55,507 bases of DNA from CAYJPA01 sp964371945 (GTDB taxonomy: Bacteria > Chloroflexota > Chloroflexia > Thermomicrobiales > UBA6265): assembly GCA_964371945.1 (NCBI GenBank), contig CAYJPA010000031.1:1-55507 (forward strand), read 5' to 3'. Within the stretch, counting starts at the first letter, position 1. Every line of letters starts with the position of its first letter. The notes beneath the pieces are model-generated. The model saw only the letters and a program-made list of their open reading frames with translations, made no database searches and was not told the origin of the DNA. Position numbers and translations under genes: made by a program. Below, piece by piece: positions 26,586-35,233 of this stretch.

Positions 26586-27817
26586 AACAAATCCTTCCCC
26601 AGAAGCTCGAAGTGTCTGATTTTGACTCTAAGGACGCGGCGAACGCTCGCATCGATCCGCTTCTTTGAAACGTCTCCGTAGCGAACTCGTTTCGCGACGT
26701 GGGCGACCAGCGCTTCCCAGGTTGCGGGTGGCGACGTGTAGAGCAGCATATCCATTCCGGCATCCGTCGCCCGGTCCAGAACATCCAACGGAGCAATACC
26801 GGCAAGTGCACCCATTCCGAGATCGTCGGTGACGACGAGTCCGTTGTAGTGCAGATCTTCTCGCAGCGTTCTCACGGCGACCTTGGAGAGCGACATCGGC
26901 CGGTCGTCCCACTTCGGGTAGTTGAGATGGCCGACCATCACCATTTCGACGCCGGACTCGACCGCTGCTTTGAACGGCAGGGCATCCGACGACGACCAGT
27001 TCTCTTTCGAGAGATCAACAGTTGGAATGGCGTAGTGGGAATCGACCGAAGTGCGACCATGACCCGGAAAGTGCTTGGCCGCGCCCATCACCCGCACTGC
27101 TTGCGACCCATGGATGACCGCCGCGACTTTTTTTGCGACCGCCTTCGGATCACTGCCGAAACTCCTGAGGTACATCGTGCTGGATGCCGCATAAGCGACG
27201 TCGGCGACCGGCGCGAAATTGACATCAAATCCGAAGCCAGTCAAGAACCTGCCTCGCTCCTTCGATTTCGCGCGGACGTCGGCGTCAGTCATGCCGCCGA
27301 GCACCATTGCCCCGGGGGATGGATCGCCGGGCAGCCGGATGACGTTTCCGCCCTCCTGATCGATCGCGATCAGAGGGGGGAGTTTCGAATTGCTCTTGTG
27401 GATGTCTTTGACGAACGATTTGATCTGAGCGGTCGTTCCGATATTCGGGGCGACGAAAATGATCCCGCCCGGAAGTACGTCCCTCAGCATTCCCTGGAAC
27501 CAGGGAGTCATCTGCGTGCCAAGTGCTTGAAACACGAACATCTGGGCGATCCGCTTCTCCAGCGACAGCGAGCGCAGGATGTCGTGAGCGAGCTCCTCTT
27601 CCTCGTTGCCCGCGGCGACACCCGCCCGGTTGGCGATCGCAAGTCCTGCCGAAATTGCGCTGCCGGCGAGTAGTCTTCTGCGCGTGATCGATGTTCCACG
27701 AGTTGACTCCATGTCACCAACCGGGGACGGACTCATGCATGTCTCATCGTGATTCATTCCGCTCATATGCCTCGGCCAGCCGCACACTGGACTGATGGGA
27801 TCACGACTCGAGCACAT
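26582..27817 (-). CDS. nagZ: Beta-N-acetylhexosaminidase, glycoside hydrolase family 3
   Basis: This is a GH3 enzyme of 411 aa that would remove N-acetylglucosamine from muropeptides or similar sugars. Visible: an Arg-Arg signal segment (SITRRRLLAGSAISAGLAIA, possibly Tat), MFVFQALG, AIDQEGGNVIRLPG, the catalytic His loop AAKHFPGHGRTSVDSH and the nucleophile Asp in VVTDDLGMGA. The export signal means it acts outside the membrane, unlike cytoplasmic NagZ of enteric bacteria. The ATG at 27817 has an AGGA site that overlaps the stop of the MFS gene. Met codons at 27766, 27757, 27736 and 27712 are alternatives that shorten the pre-signal region. Confidence 0.9.
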   Translation of the reverse strand: MCSSRDPISPVCGWPRHMSGMNHDETCMSPSPVGDMESTRGTSITRRRLLAGSAISAGLAIANRAGVAAGNEEEELAHDILRSLSLEKRIAQMFVFQALGTQMTPWFQGMLRDVLPGGIIFVAPNIGTTAQIKSFVKDIHKSNSKLPPLIAIDQEGGNVIRLPGDPSPGAMVLGGMTDADVRAKSKERGRFLTGFGFDVNFAPVADVAYAASSTMYLRSFGSDPKAVAKKVAAVIHGSQAVRVMGAAKHFPGHGRTSVDSHYAIPTVDLSKENWSSSDALPFKAAVESGVEMVMVGHLNYPKWDDRPMSLSKVAVRTLREDLHYNGLVVTDDLGMGALAGIAPLDVLDRATDAGMDMLLYTSPPATWEALVAHVAKRVRYGDVSKKRIDASVRRVLRVKIRHFELLGKDLF

Positions 27818-27826
27818 GTACCCATC

Positions 27827-29140
27827 CTAAACGGAAGGACGCCCGGCTTCCAATCGCTCTCCCTCTCGCTCCCGCCTGAATGGCAGTGCAGATGGAATCT
27901 GACCCATCAGGATCAACGGATGTCGTCGGTAGTACAGGGAAAAGACTATTGCGGACAACCCTGTGAACCCGGCAAGACTCACAAATGTCCAGTCGTATCC
28001 CGTACGGACAATGATTTTACCCGCAATGAACGCCGCGAGTGCGGAGCACAGATTCCAGGCGGCCGAGCGCAGCCCAAACACGCTCGCCCGGGCCCTCGGC
28101 GGAAGCAATTCACCGATGAAGACCGAGTCGACCGGCCAAGCCATGCTGAAGCCCGATTGCCGCACAATGAACGCAACCACACCCAGAGCCATAGACGGAA
28201 ATGGGATAAGTAGGAGGAAAAACGGGATTGAAATCGACCTCAGGAAGAAGACCGTGTTGAGCGCTCCGAAGTACTTCGAAAGTGCCGGTGCCGCGAGACC
28301 GATCACCGCGGCACAGGCACTGCTGATCGCGAAGATCAACCCGACCTGACGCGTACTCGCGCCTAGTGTCACGAGGTAGACGTTGTAGAACGGGATCACC
28401 ATGCCAATCCCGATGCTCATGACACCACCGACGAAAATGAAGATTCCCATATCCTTTCGAACCTGCAATCGTTGCTCCGCATTGACCGGTTCGGCCACGA
28501 TCGACTCTGTGGCGGCCGCTCGACCCGAGCGCGCGTCCGCCATGAACCAGAGCGGGATCGCGCCTAGCGCCGCGATCGCGGTTCCCGCCACCATTGTCCA
28601 GCGATAGGCGGCGACGCTTCCGTCATCGATTGACGAAGTCATCGAACCCAGCAGGCCGGGCAACAAACCGCCAACAAGTGAGCCGATGGTGATCGATAGC
28701 GAGATCAGCGAAAACGAAACCGCGGTAGCGTGCGCGCGCCCGCGGGTGCCGCACCATTCGATCAAAAAGGGCATCGTGGTATTGAACAGGAACGCGAGTC
28801 CGAGTCCATAGAGCGCCGACAGCGCGTAGAGCGGCGCCGGGGTCTCCGCGAATGCGATGCCGAACGATGCGACGAGGAACAGGAGGAATCCCCAGGCCAC
28901 GCAGCGCCAGCTCCCGAGGCGATTTACCAGAAAGCCGAGCGAGAGCCCGCCGACGCCCATGAAGACGGTTTGAACGGCGCTCAATGCGCCGATGTCGTCT
29001 TCACGCATATCGAGTTTGAGGAGATAGAGATTGAAGACGAGGGCGAAAACACCATATCCGACATTTGCCAAAAGGTTGTAGATCAGAAACAGACGGATGT
29101 CTTCACTGAACGAACGGATATTGCCCAGGTAGGTTTTCAT
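27827..29140 (-). CDS. MFS transporter
   Basis: This is a 437-aa inner-membrane transporter of the major facilitator superfamily with about 12 hydrophobic spans in two halves. They are separated by a charged loop near residues 205-235 (ARSGRAAATESIVAEPVNAE). The first half has the loop SLGFLVNRLGSWR between helices 2 and 3. The N-terminus KTYLGNIRSFSEDIRLFLIY resembles MFS proteins of Chloroflexota that sit beside sugar genes. Its stop lies 9 nt before the NagZ-like start, so cell-wall sugar or drug export is possible. The substrate is not readable. Confidence 0.88.
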   Translation of the reverse strand: MKTYLGNIRSFSEDIRLFLIYNLLANVGYGVFALVFNLYLLKLDMREDDIGALSAVQTVFMGVGGLSLGFLVNRLGSWRCVAWGFLLFLVASFGIAFAETPAPLYALSALYGLGLAFLFNTTMPFLIEWCGTRGRAHATAVSFSLISLSITIGSLVGGLLPGLLGSMTSSIDDGSVAAYRWTMVAGTAIAALGAIPLWFMADARSGRAAATESIVAEPVNAEQRLQVRKDMGIFIFVGGVMSIGIGMVIPFYNVYLVTLGASTRQVGLIFAISSACAAVIGLAAPALSKYFGALNTVFFLRSISIPFFLLLIPFPSMALGVVAFIVRQSGFSMAWPVDSVFIGELLPPRARASVFGLRSAAWNLCSALAAFIAGKIIVRTGYDWTFVSLAGFTGLSAIVFSLYYRRHPLILMGQIPSALPFRREREGERLEAGRPSV

Positions 29141-29313
29141 CCGTCGGACCCGCCCGTTGCCGCTTTTGTCCTTGCGCCTTGCGGAGTATAGAACCGCTCA
29201 AGGAACTCCGCGCATGATCTCGCTGATCGATTTCGCTTCGCCCGGAATCCAACCCAGTCAGTGTAGAATCGCCCGCTTGCAGAAACGCTCTCGCGAGGGG
29301 CAGGAGGTCCAGC

Positions 29314-30363
29314 GTGTCATCTCAGGGATCTATCAACCGGCCGATCAACGCCGGCATCGCGGGCCTCGGCCGGTTCGGCAAATTGCATGCCGGCGTGCTC
29401 CGGCGCCTTCCTCAAGTTCGGATCGCGGCCGTCTGTGATCCGGTCGAAGAGGAGCTCAAGGCGGCGGCCGAACTTTACGGGAACCCGGCTATCTTCACCG
29501 ATCTCGACGAGATGCTCGCTCAGGCCGATCTCGACTGCCTCTTCCTGATCACACCCGAGCAATTCCACGGCGAACAGGCACGCAAAGCGATCGCACGTGG
29601 ATTGCCGACGTTTCTGGAAAAGCCACTGTCGACCACGGCCGATGACGGCGCGGAGATCGCGAAACTAGCTCAAGTTGCCGGCATTCACTTGCAGATTGGA
29701 TTCGTGCTCCGGTTCGAAACGCAGCACGCCCTGCTCAAGAAGGAGATCGCATCGGGCCGTTTCGGCGATGTGGTGACGCTTCGGCTCAAGCGAAACTGCT
29801 CACGCGCATGGTTCGACATTTACGGCGATCGCGCTCATTCCGTGCACGAAACCATCATCCACGACATCGATCTTGCGGTCTGGTTCACCGGAAGCCGTTG
29901 CGCAAAGGTCTACGCCGTTGAGCGTCATGTTTCCGACCACAAGTATCCCGACGCCTGCATGGCAATTCTGCAGTTCGAGAATGGCTCGATCTGCGCGCTC
30001 GAAACAAGCTGGCTCATCCCCGACCGCAGCCCCGCTAATGTGCTGACCGAAACCTGGAACGGCACGATCGACGCGGAGCTGGAAGTGGTCGGCACAAAGC
30101 AAAGCGCCCGGCTCAGACTACTCGAGTCGACCCTTCAAATCTGGACGGACGACGTGACGAAACATCCCGAAGCAGGACTTTGGCCGGAGGTTTATGGTCA
30201 GGTCGCCGGCGCCCTGCGGGAAGAAGACGCCCATTTCATCGACTGCGTTCGCCAGGGTCGCTCCTCGGCCGTCACTTCGGTCGACGACGCTGTCGAGGGC
30301 CTCCGCATCGCCGAAGCGATCATGCATTCCGCAGAGACCGGCCGTGAGGTTACCTTGATATAG
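29314..30363 (+). CDS. Gfo/Idh/MocA family oxidoreductase
   Basis: This is a 349-aa NAD(P)-dependent sugar or inositol dehydrogenase-like protein. The N-terminal Rossmann motif is AGIAGLGRFGKLHAGVL. The catalytic Lys is in LEKPLSTT, and HETIIHDIDLAVWFTG is the second conserved block (the His/Asp of the active site). The C-terminal alpha/beta domain completes the fold. The start is a GTG with a GGAGG site 6 nt upstream. It is a monocistronic-looking gene divergent from the MFS operon. The substrate is unknown. Confidence 0.9.
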   Translation: MSSQGSINRPINAGIAGLGRFGKLHAGVLRRLPQVRIAAVCDPVEEELKAAAELYGNPAIFTDLDEMLAQADLDCLFLITPEQFHGEQARKAIARGLPTFLEKPLSTTADDGAEIAKLAQVAGIHLQIGFVLRFETQHALLKKEIASGRFGDVVTLRLKRNCSRAWFDIYGDRAHSVHETIIHDIDLAVWFTGSRCAKVYAVERHVSDHKYPDACMAILQFENGSICALETSWLIPDRSPANVLTETWNGTIDAELEVVGTKQSARLRLLESTLQIWTDDVTKHPEAGLWPEVYGQVAGALREEDAHFIDCVRQGRSSAVTSVDDAVEGLRIAEAIMHSAETGREVTLI

Positions 30364-30421
30364 GCCAAATTAGCATGTTGTGGATGAGCTGCAGTTCCGA
30401 GTTGACGCTCAGAAAGCGCTT

Positions 30422-30444
30422 GCGCGGGCCTAAAGAGCCCGCGC
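30422..30444. terminator. 8-bp GC-rich hairpin between convergent genes
   Basis: GCGCGGGC (30422-30429) pairs with GCCCGCGC (30437-30444) across a 7-nt loop. It lies 59 bp after the oxidoreductase stop and before the end of the leftward M42 peptidase gene. No T-run follows, so this is a candidate transcript end rather than a proven terminator. Confidence 0.45.
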
Positions 30445-30497
30445 TGAACCTAATATGCCTGCTAAACCAGACTCCAGTTCCGCGGGCCTGGCCGGCG

Positions 30498-31556
30498 TTA
30501 ATCCGAACCTAAATACGCCAGCAGCAATTTCGTGGTTTCAACTAGCGAATCGCGATGCAGCCGCTCGTACGAGTGTGAGCCGTCGACGCCGGGACCAACC
30601 AGAGCGCCCCGAATGTCGTAACCGGCCCGCAACGCCTGGCTCACGTCCGAGGCGTAATAGGTGTAAATATCGACACGGTGCTGAATGTCGTGCTGCTCCG
30701 CAAGTGCGATCAACTGACGGCTCAGGTCGCAGTCATAGGGTCCGCTGTTGTCCTTCATGCAGATCGTGGTCGACCACTCATCGGACGTTTGCCCCTCGCC
30801 GACCGCGGCCATGTCGACCGCGACGACCTCGGTCACTCCTTCAGGGACGCCCGCGGATGTTCCGTGTCCGACTTCTTCGTACGTGCTGATGTAGAGATAG
30901 GTTGGCCGCGCCAGGATCGAGCTGCTTTCTTTGACGGCTTTCGCCACGCCGAGCAGTATCGCGACGCACGCCTTGTCATCAAGATGCCGAGATTTGATGA
31001 ACCCGTTGCCGGTCAATGTCGTTCGGGGATCGAGACTGACGTAGTCGCCAACCGAGATGCCGGTCGCTCGAACCGCGTCACCGGTTTGAGCGTCGAGGTC
31101 GAGCCGCACCTCGATCGAATGTGCATCCCGCTTGAGATCGGAGAGCGCCTTACCATGGACGTGGGTGGACGCTTTGGTGGTCAGAATCGTGCCCGTCGTC
31201 GTTGACCCGTCACGCTTGTGGACGGTGCAGTACTCGCCCTCGATCGTCGACCAGTCGTAGCCTCCGATCTGGGTCAGCGCTAGACGACCTGAGGATTTGG
31301 CCTCCTTCACCATTGCGCCCAGGGTGTCGACATGCGCCGAGAGCAACCGTCCGCCTCCCTTGCGGCTCTCATTGCCCGGGAACGCGGCCACCAGACTGCC
31401 TTTGACCGTTCGCTGAACCGTCAGACCATGCGTTTCCAGCCGCTTCGCGACTTCATCGACAGCGACACGCGTGAATCCGGTCGGGCTCGGAATTCGGCAG
31501 AGATCGGCCGTGGTCTCCAACATGTAATCGCCATCAATCGATTGAAACGCGTTCAA
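30498..31556 (-). CDS. M42 family metallopeptidase
   Basis: This is a 352-aa dinuclear-metal aminopeptidase of the M42 (glutamyl aminopeptidase/tetrahedral TET) group. Visible metal and catalytic residues: His/Asp in LLSAHVDTLGA, Asp in SRHLDDKACVAI, Glu-Glu in ISTYEEVGHGTSAG, Asp in VAVDMAAVGEG and the late His in GVDGSHSYERLH. The frame starts at TTG 31556 with a GGGAG site, and the ATG at 31523 is an alternative. It is likely cytoplasmic and trims peptides. Confidence 0.92.
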   Translation of the reverse strand: MNAFQSIDGDYMLETTADLCRIPSPTGFTRVAVDEVAKRLETHGLTVQRTVKGSLVAAFPGNESRKGGGRLLSAHVDTLGAMVKEAKSSGRLALTQIGGYDWSTIEGEYCTVHKRDGSTTTGTILTTKASTHVHGKALSDLKRDAHSIEVRLDLDAQTGDAVRATGISVGDYVSLDPRTTLTGNGFIKSRHLDDKACVAILLGVAKAVKESSSILARPTYLYISTYEEVGHGTSAGVPEGVTEVVAVDMAAVGEGQTSDEWSTTICMKDNSGPYDCDLSRQLIALAEQHDIQHRVDIYTYYASDVSQALRAGYDIRGALVGPGVDGSHSYERLHRDSLVETTKLLLAYLGSD

Positions 31557-31643
31557 GTCGGAATCTCCCTTTTCTACACGTCGAATTTGAGCCTCGAAGA
31601 GGCATCACGATTTAAGCTCCTGCATACATCCCAGCGTTACGGC

Positions 31644-32030
31644 CTATGAATAGTCGCCGTCAATCTGGGTGATCTCGATCTGGTTGTTGAACGGATCGTG
31701 CACGAAAAAGCGCGGCCGGGTCGGAATCTCGATCGTCTCCTCGATCTTGACCCCGTGGTCCGCCAGTCGCTTCCGATACGCTTCGACATCATCGACCTGC
31801 AGGCAAAGATGCTGAGAGGTCGATTTGCGGCTCATCACGGGATCCGCGAAAACATGAACTTCGTGGCCATCCGGTCCGGCTTTGAACCATACCAATCGCA
31901 TGTGATCCAGCGCGGAAGGCGGTTTGACTTCGGTCATTCCGAGCGCCTCCCCGAAAAAGGCGCGTGCAGCCTCATGGCCGTCGTTTGGCATCGGGATACT
32001 GGTGTGCTGTAAGCGTAGAACTGTTGCCAC
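31644..32030 (-). CDS. VOC (glyoxalase/bleomycin resistance) domain protein
   Basis: This is a 128-aa single VOC domain with the beta-alpha-beta-beta-beta repeats. Possible metal-site residues are His in LQHTSIPM, His in SQHLCLQVDD and Glu in NQIEITQIDG. It begins with GTG and has the GGAGG site 8 nt upstream. Members act as glyoxalases, dioxygenases or resistance proteins, and no substrate is evident. It is divergent from upp. Confidence 0.85.
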   Translation of the reverse strand: MATVLRLQHTSIPMPNDGHEAARAFFGEALGMTEVKPPSALDHMRLVWFKAGPDGHEVHVFADPVMSRKSTSQHLCLQVDDVEAYRKRLADHGVKIEETIEIPTRPRFFVHDPFNNQIEITQIDGDYS

Positions 32031-32217
32031 GTTGAACCTCCAGCGATTCTATTCAATCACCGACAGACGTCTCGATTCCCACACAGGTTGCGACAAATGT
32101 CCATGGCCAACAAACTCTGTCGAACTGGTTGGTTAGAATCAGTTCGGCAATCGCAATGGCTGGACTGCATCATCGTCCGACCAAGCACCGGTTACGAGGA
32201 GAACGACGGGGGATCGA

Positions 32218-32856
32218 ATGCAAACTCCGAATCTACACGAGAGTGATCACCCCCTGGTCAAGCATAAAGTAACGCTGCTCTCCGATGTCAGCACAGAACC
32301 GAAGCTCTTCCGCGCGCTCGTCGCCGAGCTGACCACTCTTTTGTTATATGAGGCCACGCGGCATCTACCATTGCGGCCGGAATCTTTTGAGTCGCCGCTC
32401 GAGACGGCGGTGGGCGAAACGATCGCCGGAACGATCGGCATCGTGCCGATTCTCCGCGCGGGACTGGGCATGGTCGACACCGCGATCGGCCTGCTCCCGC
32501 GCGCCACGGTTTACCACCTCGGGATATACCGGGACGAGCGGTCGCATCTGCCAATCAGCTACTACAACAAGCTACCGGCCAAGTTCACAGACGACGTCAT
32601 GATCCTGCTCGATCCGATGCTCGCCACTGCAGGCTCCGCCACAGCGGCGGCGGCCGAATTGAAGCTCAGCGGGGCGCGCGAGATCTTCTTTGTTGGCATT
32701 ATTGCTGCACCCGAGGGAGTACAACGGATGTACGATGAGCATCCAGATATTCCGCTCTATGTCGCTCGAGTGGACCGTGAGCTCGACGACCACAAGTACA
32801 TCCGGCCCGGACTCGGCGATGCGGGCGACCGCCTCTTCGGAACGCTCAATCGCTAG
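32218..32856 (+). CDS. upp: Uracil phosphoribosyltransferase
   Basis: This is a 212-aa pyrimidine salvage enzyme that makes UMP from uracil and PRPP. The N-terminus HPLVKHKVTLLSD is replaced here by ESDHPLVKHKVTLLSDVST. VPILRAGLGMVD, the PRPP loop in ILLDPMLATAGSATAA (TGGS in most homologues, TAGS here) and the uracil-binding end YIRPGLGDAGDRLFGT are all present. The length is standard. The ribosome site is a purine run (GGGGGA) just upstream. It is a monocistronic gene. Confidence 0.96.
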   Translation: MQTPNLHESDHPLVKHKVTLLSDVSTEPKLFRALVAELTTLLLYEATRHLPLRPESFESPLETAVGETIAGTIGIVPILRAGLGMVDTAIGLLPRATVYHLGIYRDERSHLPISYYNKLPAKFTDDVMILLDPMLATAGSATAAAAELKLSGAREIFFVGIIAAPEGVQRMYDEHPDIPLYVARVDRELDDHKYIRPGLGDAGDRLFGTLNR

Positions 32857-32882
32857 GTACCGACACCCATTTGTTCGTTGGA

Positions 32883-33161
32883 TCAGTGCGCCAGCGGGGG
32901 GATGTTTAACCTAGAGCGGAGCTGCTCGACGTACTCGGGACCGAGCTTCTCGGCGAGGAAGAGATCTACACCCGCTTCCTCGAGCGCCGTCCGAAAACTC
33001 AACACCAGGGATTGTTCTCGCTCGTTCAAGTCGTACCCGTATTGATCGAGCGCGGCCTGGAGGTCGACCCGGGCCACCGCCCGAAAATCGGGATCGCTCA
33101 TTGCCTGCTCGGCGAGTCGTTGCAGGACCTCCATTCGGATTTGATCGTTGTTGTTATCCAT
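32883..33161 (-). CDS. Small NHLP/Os1348-like protein
   Basis: This is a 92-aa acidic, helical protein starting MDNNNDQIRMEVLQRLAEQA. The middle (SDPDFRAVARVDLQAALDQYGYDLNEREQSL) resembles the short domain of Os1348-type and nitrile-hydratase-like leader peptides of the NHLP clan. In those families a conserved D-x-x-F-R..L....A-L..YGY-L...E pattern occurs. There is no Gly-Gly cleavage site and no Cys- or Ser/Thr-rich core, and no maturation enzyme is nearby. It may be a free-standing relative, not a peptide precursor. The ribosome site AAGGA supports the ATG. Confidence 0.5.
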   Translation of the reverse strand: MDNNNDQIRMEVLQRLAEQAMSDPDFRAVARVDLQAALDQYGYDLNEREQSLVLSFRTALEEAGVDLFLAEKLGPEYVEQLRSRLNIPPLAH

Positions 33162-33370
33162 TCGTGGTCCTTACAGCAAGCAGGCGATGACAAACGCCTG
33201 AACGTTCTGACAGGACCCGATACACCGCGAATCCTGGTTCGTTTAGTGATTGTACAACCCGTTCGCACCAGTTTTTGTATTCAATATTGCATAGAATTGG
33301 CGGCCTAGTACTTAACTCCCATCGACGCGAAATTCAGCCTGTTTCAGGATGATCCAGAGGCTCAATCAGA

Positions 33371-35089
33371 ATGAAAGCGCTCAATCGCCCATCGAACGAC
33401 AAGCCCAGAACCTTCGTTGACCGAGAGACTGGTCTTGCCGCACATCTGCTTTGTTCAGCCTGCGGAGTGCATCTCGCGGGACGTCCCCGATATGCGAAGT
33501 ACCGGGTCTGCGACGACTGCGGCGCCTATTCGCCGATTCCGGCAAGGGTCAGAATCGCAACCCTGGTTGACGGCGGCTCGTTCTGGGAGACCGAAGCCCA
33601 ACGCTCGTCGACCGATCCCATTGGCTTTGAAGACGAACAGCCGTACAGCGTGCGCTTGAAGGAATTGCAGCAATCGACTGGGCAAGCGGACGCAATCGTC
33701 ACCGGTCGCGCCGCCATTCATGGGCACAAAGTTGTTATCGCGGTGCTCGATTTCGCTTTCCTCGGCGGCAGCATGGGCGTGGTGGTTGGCGAGAAGCTCG
33801 TACGCGCCAGTGAGATCGCGCTCAAGGAGCATCGACCGTTGATCACAGTAGTCGCCAGCGGCGGAGCTCGAATGCAAGAGGGCATGCTCTCGCTCTTGCA
33901 AATGGCGAAGACTGCCGCCGCGATTCAGCGCTTGCACACCGCCGGGATTCCTTACATTTCAGTTTTGACCCATCCGACAACAGGAGGCGTTTTTGCTTCA
34001 TTTGCGAATCTCGGGGATGTGATCGTTGCCGAGCCAAAATCGCTTATTGGATTCGCCGGTCCCCGAGTCGCGGAGCAGTTTCTCGGCAAGCCGCTGCCGC
34101 CGGGTTCGCACACGGTCGAGTTCTTGCTCGAGCATGGCCTGATCGACGGAATCGTAGATCGCACCGCGTTGCGCCAGATGATCGGCGTCGTGTTTGACGC
34201 ATTGAGTCCATCCAGGGAGCGACATCAGTGGATCAAGGCCAAAGAAGTGGTCTTCCTCGACACCGGCGGCACGGCATGGGATTCAGTGATAGCGGCACGA
34301 GATCCAGATCGACCGACGTCGCTCGACTATGTCGGTCAGTTGTTCGACCAATTCATCGAGCTTCACGGCGATCGGCAGTCCGGAGACGATCCGGCGATCG
34401 TCGCTGGAATGGGCCTGTTGGAGAATCTCCCGGTCGCGGTGATCGGAATCGAACGCGGCCATGGGGATCAAACCGAGCACCGTCGCGGTGGCCGCCCGAT
34501 CCCCGAGGGCTATCGGAAAGCGCAACGAATTATGCGAATGGCCGCTCGATTCAACATTCCGGTGGTCACGTTGATCGACACGCCCGGAGCATTTCCCGGA
34601 ATCGAATCGGAGGAGCGCGGCCTGGCGGGGGAGATCGCCGAATCGATGGCGATGATGAGTAATCTTCCCACTCGTATCGTGTCGGTCATCACCGGCGAAG
34701 GCGGCAGCGGCGGCGCGCTGGCCCTGGCGGTCGCGGATCGCGTTCTCATCCAGGAGCGCGCGATCTATTCCGTGATTGCACCCGAGGGAGCAGCCGCGAT
34801 TCTCTATCGAGACGCATCGAGGGCCGCGGAAGTCGCCGAGCGCTTGAAATTGACCGCGAAGGATATCGTCGCCGCCGGCATCGCCAACGCGATCGTGCCC
34901 GAACCGGAAGGCGGCGCGACGAAGGATCCGATTGGCGCCGCACAGATGCTCAAGGAGTCTATCCTGGCCGCACTGCATGAGCTGTCAACGATCAAACGCG
35001 AGCGTCTGCTCGAAGAACGCTACGCCCGGTACCGATCCATCGGCACCGCCCACGTCAAAGCGCTTCAGAGTGCGCCCGCTCAGAAGTAG
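33371..35089 (+). CDS. accD-accA: Acetyl-CoA carboxylase carboxyltransferase, fused beta-alpha (AccD-AccA)
   Basis: This is a single 572-aa chain that holds both carboxyltransferase subunits. It moves CO2 from carboxybiotin to acetyl-CoA in fatty-acid synthesis. The first half is AccD: a four-Cys zinc ribbon (LLCSACGVH, CDDCGAY), then VVIAVLDFAFLGGSMGVVVGE and ASGGARMQEG. The second half, from about residue 300, is AccA: QLFDQFIELHGDRQSGDDPA, PEGYRKAQRIMRMA, TLIDTPGAFPG and GEGGSGGALALAVAD. The AccA N-terminal helix is short, but the catalytic core is complete. The biotin carrier and carboxylase genes are not in this window. Confidence 0.94.
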   Translation: MKALNRPSNDKPRTFVDRETGLAAHLLCSACGVHLAGRPRYAKYRVCDDCGAYSPIPARVRIATLVDGGSFWETEAQRSSTDPIGFEDEQPYSVRLKELQQSTGQADAIVTGRAAIHGHKVVIAVLDFAFLGGSMGVVVGEKLVRASEIALKEHRPLITVVASGGARMQEGMLSLLQMAKTAAAIQRLHTAGIPYISVLTHPTTGGVFASFANLGDVIVAEPKSLIGFAGPRVAEQFLGKPLPPGSHTVEFLLEHGLIDGIVDRTALRQMIGVVFDALSPSRERHQWIKAKEVVFLDTGGTAWDSVIAARDPDRPTSLDYVGQLFDQFIELHGDRQSGDDPAIVAGMGLLENLPVAVIGIERGHGDQTEHRRGGRPIPEGYRKAQRIMRMAARFNIPVVTLIDTPGAFPGIESEERGLAGEIAESMAMMSNLPTRIVSVITGEGGSGGALALAVADRVLIQERAIYSVIAPEGAAAILYRDASRAAEVAERLKLTAKDIVAAGIANAIVPEPEGGATKDPIGAAQMLKESILAALHELSTIKRERLLEERYARYRSIGTAHVKALQSAPAQK

Positions 35090-35233
35090 AATCGATTTAC
35101 ATCGTGTAGGGAATGACCGCGGTGTCCGCCCTTTTCCATGTGACGCGCAATTCGCTCAACGAGAGACGTTTGAGCGCCGTGATCTCATCAAATTGGTTGA
35201 CCTTCACCGAAGGGCAGTCACGGCGGATTGCCC

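Noticed and set aside
35212..35233. GGGCA/TGCCC stem at the end of the FAD oxidoreductase gene considered as a terminator
   Set aside because: The stem is only 5 bp with a long loop, overlaps the stop codon region, and has no T-run.
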